Origin: Zea mays
Lineage: Eukaryota; Streptophyta; Magnoliopsida; Poales; Poaceae
Assembly: GCF_902167145.1 (NCBI RefSeq)
Contig: NC_050098.1
Location: 37,132,501-37,196,500, forward strand
DNA: 64,000 nt
Reading direction: 5' to 3'
The notes below the pieces were generated by a model. The model ran no database searches. It was given only the letters and a program-made list of their open reading frames with translations, and was not told where the DNA came from. A program made the position numbers and the translations under genes. How positions within the stretch are numbered: the first letter of the stretch is position 1; the number at the start of each line of letters is the position of its first letter. This document shows, one piece after another, positions 1-11,500 of this stretch.

Positions 1-190
1 AGCTTACAGCGAAAAATAAACGTTGATTCCGCCGAAAGTAAAAGGCGAAGAAGCTCCTAAGGGAGGCTTACATCGAAAAATAAACGCTGATTCCGCCGAA
101 AGTAAAAGGCGAAGAAGCTCCTAAGGGAGGCTTACAGCGAAAAGTCAACGCTGATACACCGAAAAGTAAACGGCAAAAAAAGATTTTTTG
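1..190. repeat. 64-bp tandem repeat in the retroelement 3' region
   Basis: Three copies of a unit beginning CTTACAGCGAAAA start at 3, 67 and 131, an exact 64-bp period with few changes; the third copy is degenerate. Related units (CTTCGCCTTATATTTTGGCG and similar, read on the plus strand) occur at the matching position in the family member at 57960-58450. The block is a family feature lying beyond the 3' end of the antisense gene. Confidence 0.85.
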
Positions 191-629
191 AGGGGACGAA
201 GGGCCGTGCTTATGGTTTTTTGAATGTGTCCTAATATTCATTCGCACATTACATGTCACCATGTCATTTGCATTCATAAACATCCATTTAGACATATATA
301 GAATCATCATCATGCTGCACAAAAAAGACAGGTGCTTCAGAAAATAAAGAAAAGATCCGAAGGAAAAATTTTCTATGCTTCGTTGTGTACGAAAAGAAGG
401 GAAGGTGTTTTTCGCCTTCGGCTCAAAAGAGAAGTTTCGTCCACAGCAAAGCAGACTGGATGCGGATAAGGGAGACAGAATATATTACAAGGTATGAACA
501 AATTTACATAAGTTATTCCATATCTATATTACAAGAATTTCTCCAAGAATTTTTGCAGGAAAGCTTATTATAAGCAACTTCAAGCTTCAGCTAAGGCTTC
601 GTCTTCAGTTTTGTCAAACTTCAGCATTG

Positions 630-3600
630 TCAATCTTCAGCTTCGTCATCCTGTATATACCAAATAGCAGAGTAAGAAAGGTACAAAATTCAAAGGAGAA
701 GGTAAAAGTAACGAACATAAGTTTCTTACCGGCTTAAGATGGCTTCGAGCTTCGTCGCCTGCCATTTTCCGCCCGCCACTTACCCAGATCTGGGTCATGA
801 ATCTATTTCCGATACTTCTGGCTAAGCTTGGGATATCCATCAAATCTGAAGTTGACAAGCTGAAGTTTGGTCTATTCACAATGTTTCCATGCGTGCAGCC
901 TGCCTTCAAAAAAGCCGTAGTTGTGCCCCGAGAAGCTACCAGGGCGCAGAAGTCGGCGTGCCCACCAATAACTTCGTCAAGGGCGTCAACTTCGCCTTCA
1001 ATATATTCTAATGTTCTTGGCAGATTCTCAGCTGAAGGTGTAAATTTCGAAGAGCTAGCTCCGACAGAGTGAAACACATCCTTCAGCCGCTGCACGCATC
1101 GGCTGCCGAAGCTTAAGCATTTCTCCTGAAGTTCTTTAAAGGATTTCTGCAAATTTGAGTATTTATCCACTTCAGCTTTCAGGCTTGCTTCAAAATATTT
1201 CTTTTCTTGCTCGAATTTTTCTGATTGACGGAGGAATTCATTCTTTAATTTGTCATTTTCAGTTTGGACTTCAGCCAAAGAGCCTTCCATGGTCTGAATA
1301 ACAAAATCCTTCTTTTCCAATGCACCTTCGTGCTCTTTGACCATAATTTCAAGGTTTAGGATTACGAAGTCTTTCTTTTGCAAATTGGCTTCGTGATTTT
1401 CAACTTTTTCAGCCAAATCTTGAATGAAGGCTTTGTTTTTCTCTTCCTCCAGATCTTGTTGCATTTTCAGAACCTTGCTTAACAATATGCTCTGTCGAAA
1501 TGATCTTCATTAGGACACGACCCAAAAGTTAATAATAATAGTAATAAAATAACAAAAATATTCGTTACCTTGAAGTTAGCATAAAGCAAGCTTCCGGCGA
1601 TATGTTGTCGTTGATAACGGCATAAGTCCGCTTCCAGCTTCGGTAAGCCAATGCTTTTGGAAAGGGTTCTAACAATTTTGGCCTCGGTGCGGTCCCGAAG
1701 GCATCTTAGTTTCCCTTCGTTGACCCCACCAAATAGCATAGCCCCTGATTTGTATCCGCAAGATATGGCATATTTTTTCAACTCCTCTTTTTCGGCGTTT
1801 GTTAATTCTTGTCCGAGCAGATCTTGAAAGTTAAAATTTCCTTCTTCTGAAATTTCATCAATCTGCTCTTTCCCCTTTTCAGTTGCCGTATTCACTGCAG
1901 CCACAATAGCTTCTTCTTCAGCCATTTTCAGGAGTATATTGTCAATAACCTCAAGTGTAGTTTCCAGGTTTGACTCTTCGGTGCCCCCGGCTTCGGCCCC
2001 GGTAGCTTCGGCTTCGCTGGTTTCAGCTTCAGTAGTTTTCGTTCCAGTAGCTTCGGCTTTGGCGGTTTCAGCAAAGACAATTTTTGACGCCGTTGCCGGT
2101 GGTGGCGTCTGATGGATCACATCTGTTACTTGAATAATTCTCCATTTTTTCGGCTTCGCAGGACTTTCTGCTGCCGAAGCTGTCTTGTCCTTCTGAAAAA
2201 ATTTCGTCAGTTCTAGTGCCAGCGGACTTAGCCTGATAGGCAAGGGTTCAGTCATTACCTTCATAATCTCTTCTACTTCAACAGCAGAAGGAGAAGCAGG
2301 AGTATCTTCTTCTCGGACCGATGTTTCCAGCTCTGGGGATGCACTTTTTCTCTTTCTTGTAGTAGCCACCTTCGGCTCAGGATTTAACTCTTCAGCGCTA
2401 AGACTTTCAGAATCTTTCTTTTTCTTTTTGGCCACCTTGACGACCTCTTCGTTAGCAGCGCTGGCAATTCTTTTTCGCTTCGGGCCTCCAACATCTCCGC
2501 CCAGTCGACCGTAGTCAGCGTATTCAAATCCTATGGCATCAAGTACCCTGTTCAGCCTTCGTTTCGACCGAGTGCCGAAGGCCGCTGTCATCAGTTGGTC
2601 CTCTTTTTTAGAGTAATTCCCAAGAATTTCATTACTCATCATTTCAATTGTATCAAGCCATTCTTTGCAGGGTACTTTAAAGTATTTCTTGAACTTATAA
2701 TGGTAGGGCAGTCGGACGTGTTCCCCCTTTTTCTTTTCCCCTTTAAGCTTCGGCATTGTCCACTCTTTCATAGTTGGAAAAACCCTGAAGGCCAGGAATT
2801 CCTGCACTAAATCTCTAGTGCCAATATGTTCTGCAATAATTTTGAATTCGCCCAATGCAGCCCAAGTTGGACCTTCTACTTCCATTCTGCATCGGGGTCT
2901 TGTTTCTCTGAAGGTTAGTTCAAGAGGGCTCTGAACCAGTTTCTCTTTGTCTTCGTCAACTTTGACATAAAACCATTCTGATTTCTAGCCTGCCGGCCAT
3001 TTGCTTCGGTAGCTAATCACGGGAAACTTCGTGGTTTTCCGATAAGCAAAATTATAGCAACCAAAATTTTCATGCAATCCATCTTTTCTGGCCTTAGTTT
3101 GGTAATGCAGCTCATGAACACGACAGAAGCTGTCGGCAAACGGCTCCACCGCTTGGCTTCGGAGAGCCCAGATATAGACGCTGAGCCTGACAATCGCATT
3201 GGGCGTCAGTTGGTGAAAATAGATACCAAATCTTTGCAGCACATCAGAGATCATCCTATTTAAGGGGAATCTCAACCCAGCTTTTAGAAAGCTCTTGAAA
3301 ATAACTATTTCATCCTTTTTCTGGCTTCGGGGTAGTTTCTTCCCCCCTAAGCGAAGTAGCTTCTTCTCATTCTCACTAAAATAACCCGACTTCACCATCT
3401 TGGAGAGATCAGCCTTGGAGACAGTCGACTTTCCGAAGTCCAAGTGGCTGGGCTTGCTTGGCACGGCAATATGGTAATCGTCATCAGGATCAGCTTCCTT
3501 AATATTTCCTTCTTCCACTTTGGCAGCAACTTGTTCTGTCTCGGCAACAGTTTGCTCTGTCTCGGCAGTACGGATTCCTTCCGAGGTCACCAGTCCGGAT

Positions 3601-3692
3601 CGTTGCATCGCTTCGGAGATAGGAACAGTCTCCGCTCCTTCGGCTTCGCCTCCCTCACGCTCAACTCTAGCGGTAGAGCGCACTCTGGCCAT
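630..3692 (-). pseudogene. antisense PF04195-type gene (three exons, one stop codon) inside a Tat-like element
   Basis: This gene reads against its host retroelement. Exon 1 is 3692-1569, exon 2 is 1491-730 and exon 3 is 650-630. The junctions are AAG/GTAACG to GACAG/AGC and CCG/GTAAGA to TACAG/GAT, both in phase 0, giving about 968 codons. Exon 1 starts MARVRSTARVERE. It carries the globular domain known in plants as 'putative gypsy type transposon' (PF04195), recognisable by KSFLKAGLRFPLNRM, IYFHQLTPNAIVRL and NFGCYNFAYR, followed by an acidic, lysine-rich linker. Exon 2 is a long coiled coil (about 100 residues rich in E, K, Q and L) and then a conserved globular end. One in-frame TAG (2985-2987) replaces a Trp that the copy at 54552 keeps in WMEEWFYVK. 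Function is unknown. The tiny exon 3 is the least certain part; the homologue at 57331 has a longer last exon. Confidence 0.7.
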
Positions 3693-3877
3693 TTAATTCT
3701 GAATTTCTTGGGAACTAAAAAACTTTTTCTTCCGAAACTTTTTCTTCTGACGAAGTAGGCTTTAAACTGGAGCTTCGTCTGATTGCGAGAGTCAAGCTTC
3801 GGCTATGGTTAAAAATTTTGGCAGCAAAACAGTGCAATAGCAATGAATGCTGTGGTAACTTCACACCTACCCGTCTG

Positions 3878-3885
3878 TTTATATA
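3878..3885 (-). promoter_or_regulatory. TATA box of the antisense gene
   Basis: TATATAAA on the minus strand lies 186 bp before the ATG at 3692 in an AT/GC-mixed leader. The three PF04195-type genes at 51-64 kb also have a TATA box 84-171 bp before their first ATG, which supports a real antisense promoter. Confidence 0.6.
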
Positions 3886-4130
3886 GTGCTGCAGGTAAGA
3901 AGGTGAATCGTCAGGATTTTTACACCAGGCAAACAGTTGCTTACACCCGCTGCGCGGTGGACCGCAGAGACCAAATAGTAACCCTGCAGGGTGGGACCGC
4001 TACGCGCTCGTTTCTCGACAACGAGCTCAGGGAAGGTGTTTTTCGGACCTTCGGCTTCCTGAAGCCTAAGAGACTTTTTTCACGGATCAAGCTCGTTACG
4101 AAAAACGATCTAGCACCGCGAAGGGGCTAC

Positions 4131-4726
4131 TGTTGGGACCATGCTTCGTCGTCGAAGGTCCTGCAGGAAGAAACAGCTTCGGCTGAAGCTGTCTGCACGT
4201 GATGACCGAAGGTTGCTGTTCATGAAGCTTCGGAATTACAAACCGACTTAAAAGTAGAATGACCTTTTAGTCCATAAGTGTTTGAGTCATTGTTGTAAAC
4301 TTTTATGAGGAGCATGTTTGTAATTCCTCACAGGCTGTGTCTTGTGCCTATAAATAGTGAACAGTATTCCTTTACTGTTCACACATTCTTGTAATTGCAA
4401 TCGCATCACTCGGGAATTAATCTTTGCCAAGGCGAAGGTATAAATGTATCTAATATTTGAATACATTAAGTTGATATAATATGAAAGTGATGTCGTTCAT
4501 TTATAATTTATTTATCTTTAATGCTTCATATTTTGTATTATTTTATATAATCTATTAGAGTTCAATTACGAAGATTCAACCTTCGTAATTGTATCGTCCT
4601 CAACCTTCGTCCGAAGTTCATTAAATCCTTAAAGGAATAATGCTTCAACGGACGAAGGGCATTAACATTTAACATTTTATGTTGCCTTGTTCTTAATTCA
4701 TAGCATTTGAGAACGAGTCCCCAACA
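4131..4726 (+). repeat. 3' LTR of the Tat-like element
   Basis: This 596-bp LTR starts TGTTGGGACC and ends GTCCCCAACA, with a polypurine tract immediately upstream. The sequence AATAT follows at 4727 and would be one copy of the target duplication; the other copy lies outside the window. Confidence 0.8.
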
Positions 4727-4926
4727 AATATCTTTTACTAGACTAGGATGAAACAAGATGTGGATAACTTTGTGAAACAATGCCAAATTTGTCAACAAGC
4801 TAAACATGAGCACTTCAACCAACCGGGTTTACTCCAGCCCTTGCCAATTCTTGTCTCTGCATGGTCTAACATATCGATGGATTTTATCGAGGGTTTGCCC
4901 AAATCAAATGGTTATTAGGTTCAACC

Positions 4927-5664
4927 TGTTGGCGCCGATCTAGGCAACACCAATCACTAATGGTGTACCACCTAGCAGTGCCCTCTACGGTGCGCGCGGA
5001 TGGTTCGTGGCTCTGGGCCAAACGGTCCGCGACTCTAAGCGCAGGAGCGGCGCCTTCCATGCGTGGCACTGGACGGTCCGCGCACAGGGCCGGACGGTCC
5101 GCGATGGCAGGAGGTTGTATTCCTCCTCCTCGCTGGAACCTAGATCGCCCCCTAGGGGAAGAGATCATAGGGCGCTCCGGGTCGACAGGTCAACCGGGGC
5201 TTCCCCAAACGACGTGGAGTCGCATAGGAATTAAGAGAACAATTCGAGGAAGAGGCCTTGGATGGACAACTAGATCTTGCCCCTTTGAGGGGTAAGATCC
5301 TAGGGTCGTCTTGGGGTCGGCAGGCCACCTAAGACGGATCTAGACAACGTAGAGTCGAATAGGGGTGGAGGTGGATATGCGGAAGGCTACAACTAGAACT
5401 ACACTACATCTACTCCTAGGGCAGGAAAGGTAAATAAAGTAGATAGGTTCGATTGGAATATGTTTGGAGGTTTTCAATCGACCGTACCCCTTCATATATA
5501 TAGGGGGAGGTCTGGACTCGTTCCTAGGCGATAGCTAACAAACCCCAAATGATTAGATAGATAACTGCGCACGAGATAAGGATAATCGCCCGAGTTAATC
5601 TGATCGCGAGACCGCGGACCGTTCGAGCCCTAAGGCCGGACTGTCCACCACTTTGGTCTCAACA
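4927..5664 (-). repeat. 3' LTR of the gag-only element
   Basis: 738 bp, TGTTGG at the left and CTCAACA at the right as written on the plus strand. It aligns along its whole length with 7804-8518, including the block CACCAATCACTA. Confidence 0.85.
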
Positions 5665-5734
5665 CATGCCCCCTGCCTTTTGGTGGAGCTTGGCGAACCA
5701 AAAGCACCAGCGAACACTTCAGAAACAATTGACC

Positions 5735-7748
5735 TCATGAGTTATTTTGTTGCCGAAGTAAGGGCTCAGCACAATGCAAGTCATCGGCTCTTGCGATCAA
5801 ATAATATAAATACTTGATAGAACTTTGATGCATAGAGGCCGTTTCGGATTGCATCCTCTTCGTCCATGTCTGCCTGATCAACATGTCAATAGGAAAAAAC
5901 TTGTGGTGCCCCCAGCCCAAATAAGCAAACAGATTGGGCCAGTAATATGGATTCATCACTGTACCACCCCACACATGAGTAGGAGAACTCATCGGCGATG
6001 GATACACCGGGAAGCACCATGCTATCCCTGGAGGAGGATGACTAGGCGATCTTGGTTGTGCTACCTTTTGGGCCGGTTTAGTTGGCTTTTGCTTTCGCAC
6101 AGATCACCCTTTTGACTTCGTTTATTTTATTGGCCGGTTGCGTGGAACAGACTTCTTCATATAATTAGCAAGCGGCTCATCAAAAGTAGGACCGACTCTG
6201 CTGAGTCGGCCAGACGTCTTGGAAATGTTTTGCTTCCTAATACTTGTTTTGGAACATTGTGGCTCGACGGTCTGAGGTTGCTACTTCTTCTGGTCATTTG
6301 CGGACCATCCTGCCTTCATAGCTGGACTGTCTACGCCTGTCTCAGACTGTCCGGCCTTAGTACCCGGATCGTCCGACGTACGCAGGACAGGTGACTGTGA
6401 TCGGGTGTCTGATCGCGCTTGCCCCCCGGTGCCTCCGGTCTTTGTTTTGTTCGGAGCCTTCTGAGTAACCACTCTGCGTGATATACTTGGCGCATGTGTA
6501 TCACAAATGACGATGTTTTTATCTTTGATTTTATCGGTCGCACATGGCCGAACTATGACTTTTTTTGCTCGTCTGCTCTAATGTGGTGATAGGGACAGGT
6601 GGCCTGTCAATCTTCACCTCCTTTTGAAATCTCAACCAGCCTTCGTTTATAGCCAATTGTATTTGCCAACGGAAGGCAACACAATCATTGTTGTTATGAA
6701 GAAAGGATCCATGCCATTTACAATATAAACACCCTTTTAATTCTTCAAACGGAGGAATTATATGTGACGACTTAATATTACCATGTTTAAGTAACTCATC
6801 AAATATTTTATCACACTTAGCAATATTAAATGTAAACTTAACTTTCTCTTTGTGTCGAGTGCGGGTGAGAGTGAACAAAATATTTGGCCTTAGCGGGCCA
6901 AACAAGCTCAGTGACAGGTGACTTTTCTGGCTCTTGGGGATTATGTGGTCGGCTATCTTTATGTCGGCCTTCCACCCTTCCGCACTAGGAGGATCACAGG
7001 TGATTTCAGGTGCTCCGGATGGTCCGACCTGTGCAGTCGGACGGTCTACGAATGGACCAGACGGTCCGGTACCTGCCGCGTCGGGCAACGCCTACGACCC
7101 TTGTGGTGGGCTCTGTGTGACTCCGGACTGTCCGGTGTAGGGTGTCGGACGATTTGACGGAGGCCCAGACGGTCCGAAATCGTGTGCGGACGGTCCAACC
7201 ATGCTTAGAGTTGACCCACCATTTAGCGGAGATGGCGGAGATAGCGATGACGGTCGTCCTGGATATGAGTCCATCGACATACCAGAGTATGGCTGGGGAA
7301 ACCCATTTGTTGCCGATGTGTTTGGCGCAATTGTTTCGGCGCCTAATTTATGTGATAAAAAAGTAGGCATGTGAGTTTTTTCTAATGCTTGTGTCATCTT
7401 CTCTATATCCTCTGTGATACTTTTAATGTGATTATCAAAAGAAATTTTAATAGATGGAATATCATCGGCTGACCTGGCATCACCTATCATGGGGAGCTGT
7501 TGTAGCACGGCTAACATGTAATCGACGTTTATTTCCCTCTCCCGGACGGTCTTCTGGTGGCAATCTACCCTGAAGTGCAAGAGGAACCACTTCTCCGCCA
7601 CCTTGAGCACCTGATCTTGTTGTCGTTGGACCTCCTCGTCTATTTTCTTCACGTCATATTCTAATCTTTTCTGCTCAGCGTCCGACAAATTAGTCAGCCT
7701 TGTGTCGTTGTTTGGAGAAGCACTGTTGAGATCTTTAGAATCGACCAT
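5735..7748 (-). pseudogene. gag-like polyprotein of the gag-only element
   Basis: The reading frame opens at 7748 (MVDSKDLNSASPNND) just after the PBS. It contains a helical, glutamine-rich segment and a proline/serine-rich linker, then continues in frame after a TAG at 7092-7094 to the gag motif GCLYCKWHGSFLHNNNDC with AINEGWLRF. That motif has the C-x2-C and H...NDC spacing seen in many plant gypsy gag proteins. Further frames down to 5735 (WCFPVYPSPMSSP) form a degenerate C-terminal part. Stops and shifts make it non-functional. No pol motif follows. Confidence 0.65.
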
Positions 7749-7803
7749 ATAAACCTGATTTTGTAGATCTGCAGTCTCGTCCCAGTGGAGTCGCCAAAAA
7801 GTG

Positions 7804-8518
7804 TGTTAGTGTTGATCTGTGTAGCACCAATCACTAGGGGTACCGACTGGCGGTGCCCTCTACGGCGGCGCGGACGGTCCGTGGCTCTAGGCCGGACGGT
7901 CCGCGACCTGGACGCAGGAGCGACACCTTCCCTGCGTGACACCGGACGGTCCACACACAGGGACGGACGGTCCGTGATGGCGCAGGGTCGTATTCCTCCT
8001 CCTCGCTAGAACCTAGATCTCGCCCCTCGGAAAGAGATCTTAGGGCGCTCCGAATCGACAGGTCACCCGGAGCTTCCCCAGACGACGTGGAGTCACCTAG
8101 GAATTAAGAAATCAATTCGAAAAATAGGCCTTGGGTGGACAACTAGATCTTGCCTCCGGGAGGGGTAAGATTCTAGGGTCAACTTGGGGTCGGCAGGCCA
8201 CCCAAGACGGATCTAGACGACGTAGAGTCGAATAGGGATGTGGGTGGATATGCGGAAGGCTACAACTAGAACTACGCTACATCTACTCCTAGGGCAGGAA
8301 AGGTAAATAAAGTAGATAGGTTCGATTGGAATATATTCGGGGGTTTTCAATCGGTCGTACCCCTTCATATATATAGGTGGGAGGTCTGGATTCGTTCCTA
8401 GACGATAGCTAACAAACCCCACGTGATTAGATGGATAACCACACACGAGATAAGGATAATCGCTCGAGTTAATCTGATCGCGGGGCTGCAGAGTGTCCGC
8501 CACTTTTGGTGCTCAACA
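7804..8518 (-). repeat. 5' LTR of the gag-only element
   Basis: 715 bp, partner of 4927-5664. The PBS for the minus-strand element lies seven bases inside (7779-7796). Confidence 0.85.
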
Positions 8519-9082
8519 CTACCCATCAAACACCCATTCACTGCTCATGGACACTACTCTGCAGCTGAGCTCGGTATACCACTCACAAACGGATGGCCAA
8601 ACCGAAAGAATCAATCAATGGCTTGAAATGTATTTGTGTTGTGCAGTACAAGACATTCCTAGCAATTGGGTTCACTGGCTATCTCTTGCAGCATTATGTT
8701 ATAACTCTACTTACCATACTTCCCTCTAGTGTTCCGCTTTCAAGGCCCTGTACGGTACTGATCCTCACCTTGGACTTTTGCCTCCATTACATACCACTTA
8801 TAACAGTGATGTAGTAGCTGCTGTCAAAGAACGCCAACTAGCTCTGGAGCAACTGAAGGATAATTTGGCACGCGCTCAAGTTCGTATGAAACATTATGCA
8901 GACGCTAATCTCTCTGACCGTCGTTTTCAAGTGGGCTCAATGGTTCTTCTCAAGCTTCAACCATATGCCCAGAGCTCCGTGGTTAACAGGCCTTGTCACA
9001 AACTGGCATATAATTTTTTTGGACCTTATAAGGTGCTTGAGCGGATTGGTTCCACGGCATACAAGCTGGATCTTCCTCCTTA

Positions 9083-9220
9083 GGGCTTGTTCGGTTATTT
9101 CTAAAACACATGGATTGGATAGGATTGGAAAAAAATTGAGAAGAAGTTTGACTTATTTGAGATTCAAACCCATCCAATCCCGATCAATCCACATGGATTG
9201 AGAGCTAACCGAACAAGGCC
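9083..9220. mobile_element. Tourist-like MITE in the Reina-like remnant
   Basis: 138 bp with terminal inverted repeats GGGCTTGTTCGGTTA and TAACCGAACAAGGCC and a TTA target duplication on both sides (9080-9082, 9221-9223). It splits the retroelement frame between the integrase C-terminus and the chromodomain. Confidence 0.85.
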
Positions 9221-9482
9221 TTACAGTCACATTCATCCCGTTTTCCACGTTTCGCAATTGAAGCCATTTACTCCAAACTCCACACCAATTTTCAGTGATT
9301 TGCCTACCTCTGTTGCATTGGACACTTCTGAAGGGGGACTCTGCCGTGGTGCAGGTGCGTGTGCCTTGGACACGACTGCCGGATTCTATCGCTACATGGG
9401 AGGATTTTTACAATCTGAAGGCTCGATTTCCGGCTGCTGCTGCTGCTATTTGGGGACAACCGGTGTTTCAAGGGGGAGGCAG

Positions 9483-9742
9483 TGTCATGTGCCAGTCTGA
9501 TGCCGTTACGGACAGGACACAGGAGGCAACGGCAAACGGTGAAGGCGCCAAGATGGGAGCTGATGGTAACAGCGACGTTGGGCTGGATGTTCATCAGAAT
9601 CACGTCTCTTTTGAACTCATATTCTATCTTCTTCTTCTGTTTCTTCCCACTCCCAATTCTCTTTGTAACTGAGATTCCTAGAACTGAATGGAAGGAGAAA
9701 TAAACCAGTGAGATTTCGTGGTCGCATTGCTAGAATATCACA
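9483..9742 (+). repeat. short 3' LTR of the Reina-like element
   Basis: Starts TGTCATGTGCC directly after the tract AAGGGGGAGGCAG and probably ends at ATATCACA near 9742. About 260 bp is typical for short-LTR chromoviruses. The right end is an estimate, since the other LTR is not in the window. The 9743-9955 stretch after it shows no gene. Confidence 0.6.
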
Positions 9743-9955
9743 TCCCCTTGCACGGACGGACTGATGGAGCACATGCTCCCCTTGCGCCGCGGACAGAGCT
9801 CTAGTAGCCTAGAGGCGGCGTAGATCTCTCCAGGAACTAACGAACGGCCTGGAGCGGCGGCGACCTTGAGCCGACGGACTGACGAGAGGGACAGAGGAGG
9901 AGCGAGCATGACTGCATGAGCATGGGCAGAATAGGGCTAGAATTAGATAGACTAA

Positions 9956-10517
9956 GGAGGTGTTTGAATGCACTAAAACTAATAGTTAGTTGGTTAAAAA
10001 TTATTACGGGGCGTTTGGATCCCTTCATTTTAGAGGAATTGGAATTCACTCAATAAAGTAACTTATTTAGTTTGGAATTTGACATTCCACCACTTTCTAA
10101 AGTTCAGATATAAGCCTATCTCAAATTCATGTGGTGGAGGGTGGGAAATGATTTTATGCATTACTAGAATTGGTTTCTAATCTATAACTTACATGACATT
10201 CTTCGTCTCACTCCCCTATAGTAAAAATATAGCACATAAATATATCTGATATCTTGCTAATAATAATATACAAATATATTTTGCATAAAACCGAATTAGC
10301 TTAATTGATATATGCATAAATTACTATTATTAGAATGGAATTCAATTCCAATGATCCAAACGGGGCGTTAGTGGAATTAGCTAGCTAACAAATAACTACC
10401 TAACTATTAACTAATTTACTAAAAATAGCTAATAGTTGAACTATTAGCTAGGGGTGTTTGGATGTCTCAACTAATTTTAGTGACTAACTATTAGTTTTAG
10501 TGCATTCAAACACCCCC
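9956..10517. mobile_element. Tourist-like MITE, host of a second MITE
   Basis: The ends read GGTGTTTGAATGCACTAAAA and its reverse complement (10480-10517), matching over at least 30 bases, with TAA duplicated on both sides (9953-9955, 10518-10520). A 361-bp MITE (10007-10367) is inserted in its left part. Without it the element is about 200 bp. Confidence 0.85.
10007..10367. mobile_element. nested MITE (CGTTTGGATC family)
   Basis: Ends CGGGGCGTTTGGATC and GATCCAAACGGGGCG form an inverted repeat, with TTA flanking both sides (10004-10006, 10368-10370). AT-rich interior without an ORF. Confidence 0.8.
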
Positions 10518-10520
10518 TAA

Positions 10521-11500
10521 AACGTAAATGGACTGGACCAAATTCGCTGTTGGGCACGAGGTCTAAAACACAAGTGCCAAAAAAAAACATCTTTTACGTT
10601 GTTTCTTTAAACGTTACAACGTTTTAGACTCCTGATAGCGTTTTAGCTTTTAAACTTCATTTAAACAGCGTTTTGTTTTAAACGATATTTTAATAACATT
10701 GTAAATATTGATAATCTTCTCTATTAAATTTGATTAAAAAAAGACACTTTGGCTTAGGACAAAACCACTCTATGAAACGGTGTACTTATGAAACAACGGT
10801 ACTATTAAAGAGGACCCCACCATAAAGTGTCAAGTTGGCCTCATCGATGCAGCCATTTCAGTATCGACAGCAAGATCTCTTCAATTCAGCATTTTTCGGT
10901 CCATTACAATGCGCCTTGCTCCCAATATAAACATCTATATATACGTAATTACATGTCTCAAGTCTGATGAAGATATATATGTGTGTACTATATATATAAC
11001 AATATACATAGAACAAAAAAAATTGAAAGGCGGAGGAACCCAGTAACTCTGCGTGTGAAAATTTTCTTGATAACAACGAAAACTTTCTTGCCCCAGAATT
11101 ATTTACCGAGGGAATGGACCTGGAGCCTCACAACCGCGCCCAACATGCTATAGAACCTGACATCCAAAAAAAAAAACCTTCCTTTTCCCGTTTTGGACAC
11201 GAACGGAACAACGCAAAAAATTGCAGGTGAATCGAGCTTGCTTGTAACCGATCAATGCTCTCTTATTCTGATGGTAGAGAAAACCACCCTCGCCACGGCT
11301 TCTCTACAGAGGCCACAGCTTCTTATTCACATTGTAAAGGCCTATCAGAACTGATATCAATAAAGCAAGATAATAATCATTTGTCGGCAGCAGTATGTTT
11401 TAACGAGATGATGAAAAATACAATCGGAGGCTAAAGGTACCTGTGTCAAGTGACAGAAAAAAATTGTGCTGATAGGATCACTCCCACCAGCTCAGAAAAA
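10521..11500. other. 3' flank and probable 3' UTR of the CCCH gene
   Basis: No protein motif or repeat with clear ends was found. The stretch just below 11501 is the transcribed 3' UTR of the minus-strand gene; its poly(A) site was not located. Confidence 0.4.

Larger units (their letters stand above)
1..4726 (+). mobile_element. 3' part of a Tat-like Ty3/gypsy LTR retrotransposon
   Basis: The element runs off the left edge of the window. Its orientation comes from a purine-rich tract (GCGAAGGGGCTAC, 4118-4130) directly before the LTR that starts TGTTGGGACC at 4131. The LTR ends CCCCAACA at 4726, and the host sequence (a Reina-like integrase) resumes there. The visible internal part holds a tandem repeat block (1-190) and a PF04195-type gene on the opposite strand (3692-630). 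No gag or pol is visible, so they either lie outside the window or are missing. The LTR is closely related to the one at 53287-53966: the 3' end here is almost the reverse complement of the start there. The two elements therefore belong to one family in opposite orientations. Assignment to Tat is an inference from this layout and from the gag-bearing relative. Confidence 0.75.
4927..8518 (-). mobile_element. non-autonomous gag-only Ty3/gypsy element
   Basis: Two LTRs (4927-5664 and 7804-8518) flank about 2.1 kb. On the minus strand the order is 5' LTR (ending at 7804), PBS TGGCGACTCCACTGGGAC (7779-7796), gag, a purine-rich tract ending GGGGGCATG next to 5664, and 3' LTR. No protease, RT or integrase is present. 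The flanks CAACC (4922-4926) and CTACC (8519-8523) look like a target duplication with one change. Both LTRs carry several GGACGGTCCG motifs. LTR divergence is visible throughout, so the insertion is old. It probably depended on enzymes of a related autonomous element. Confidence 0.8.
4734..9452 (+). pseudogene. broken integrase and chromodomain of the Reina-like element
   Basis: The first piece (4734-4918) reads DVDNFVKQCQICQQAKHEH, the CxxC half of the HHCC integrase finger, then the core start SMDFIEGLPKSNGY. A stop just before it replaces the usual Trp of FYW. After the inserted element, the plus strand gives YHSQTDGQTERINQWLE, which contains the catalytic Glu region, then LKLQPYAQSSVV and FFGPYKVLERIG of the integrase C-terminus up to 9079. 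After the MITE it reads HPVFHVSQLKPF, then VPWTRLPDSIATWED, a chromodomain core. Frameshifts and stops separate the pieces. Nothing here could make a working integrase. Confidence 0.8.
4727..9742 (+). mobile_element. Reina-like chromovirus (Ty3/gypsy) 3' remnant, twice interrupted
   Basis: Parts of one retroelement lie at 4727-4921, 8519-9079 and 9224-9742. In order they encode the integrase zinc finger and core start, the integrase C-terminal part, and a chromodomain, followed by a polypurine tract (AAGGGGGAGGCAG) and a short LTR starting TGTCATG at 9483. The 5' part was cut off by the element ending at 4726. A gag-only gypsy element (4927-8518) and a 138-bp MITE (9083-9220) are inserted in it. 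Most of the integrase core between 4921 and 8519 is missing, so sequence was deleted in addition to the insertion. The short LTR and the chromodomain fit the Reina lineage. Confidence 0.75.
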
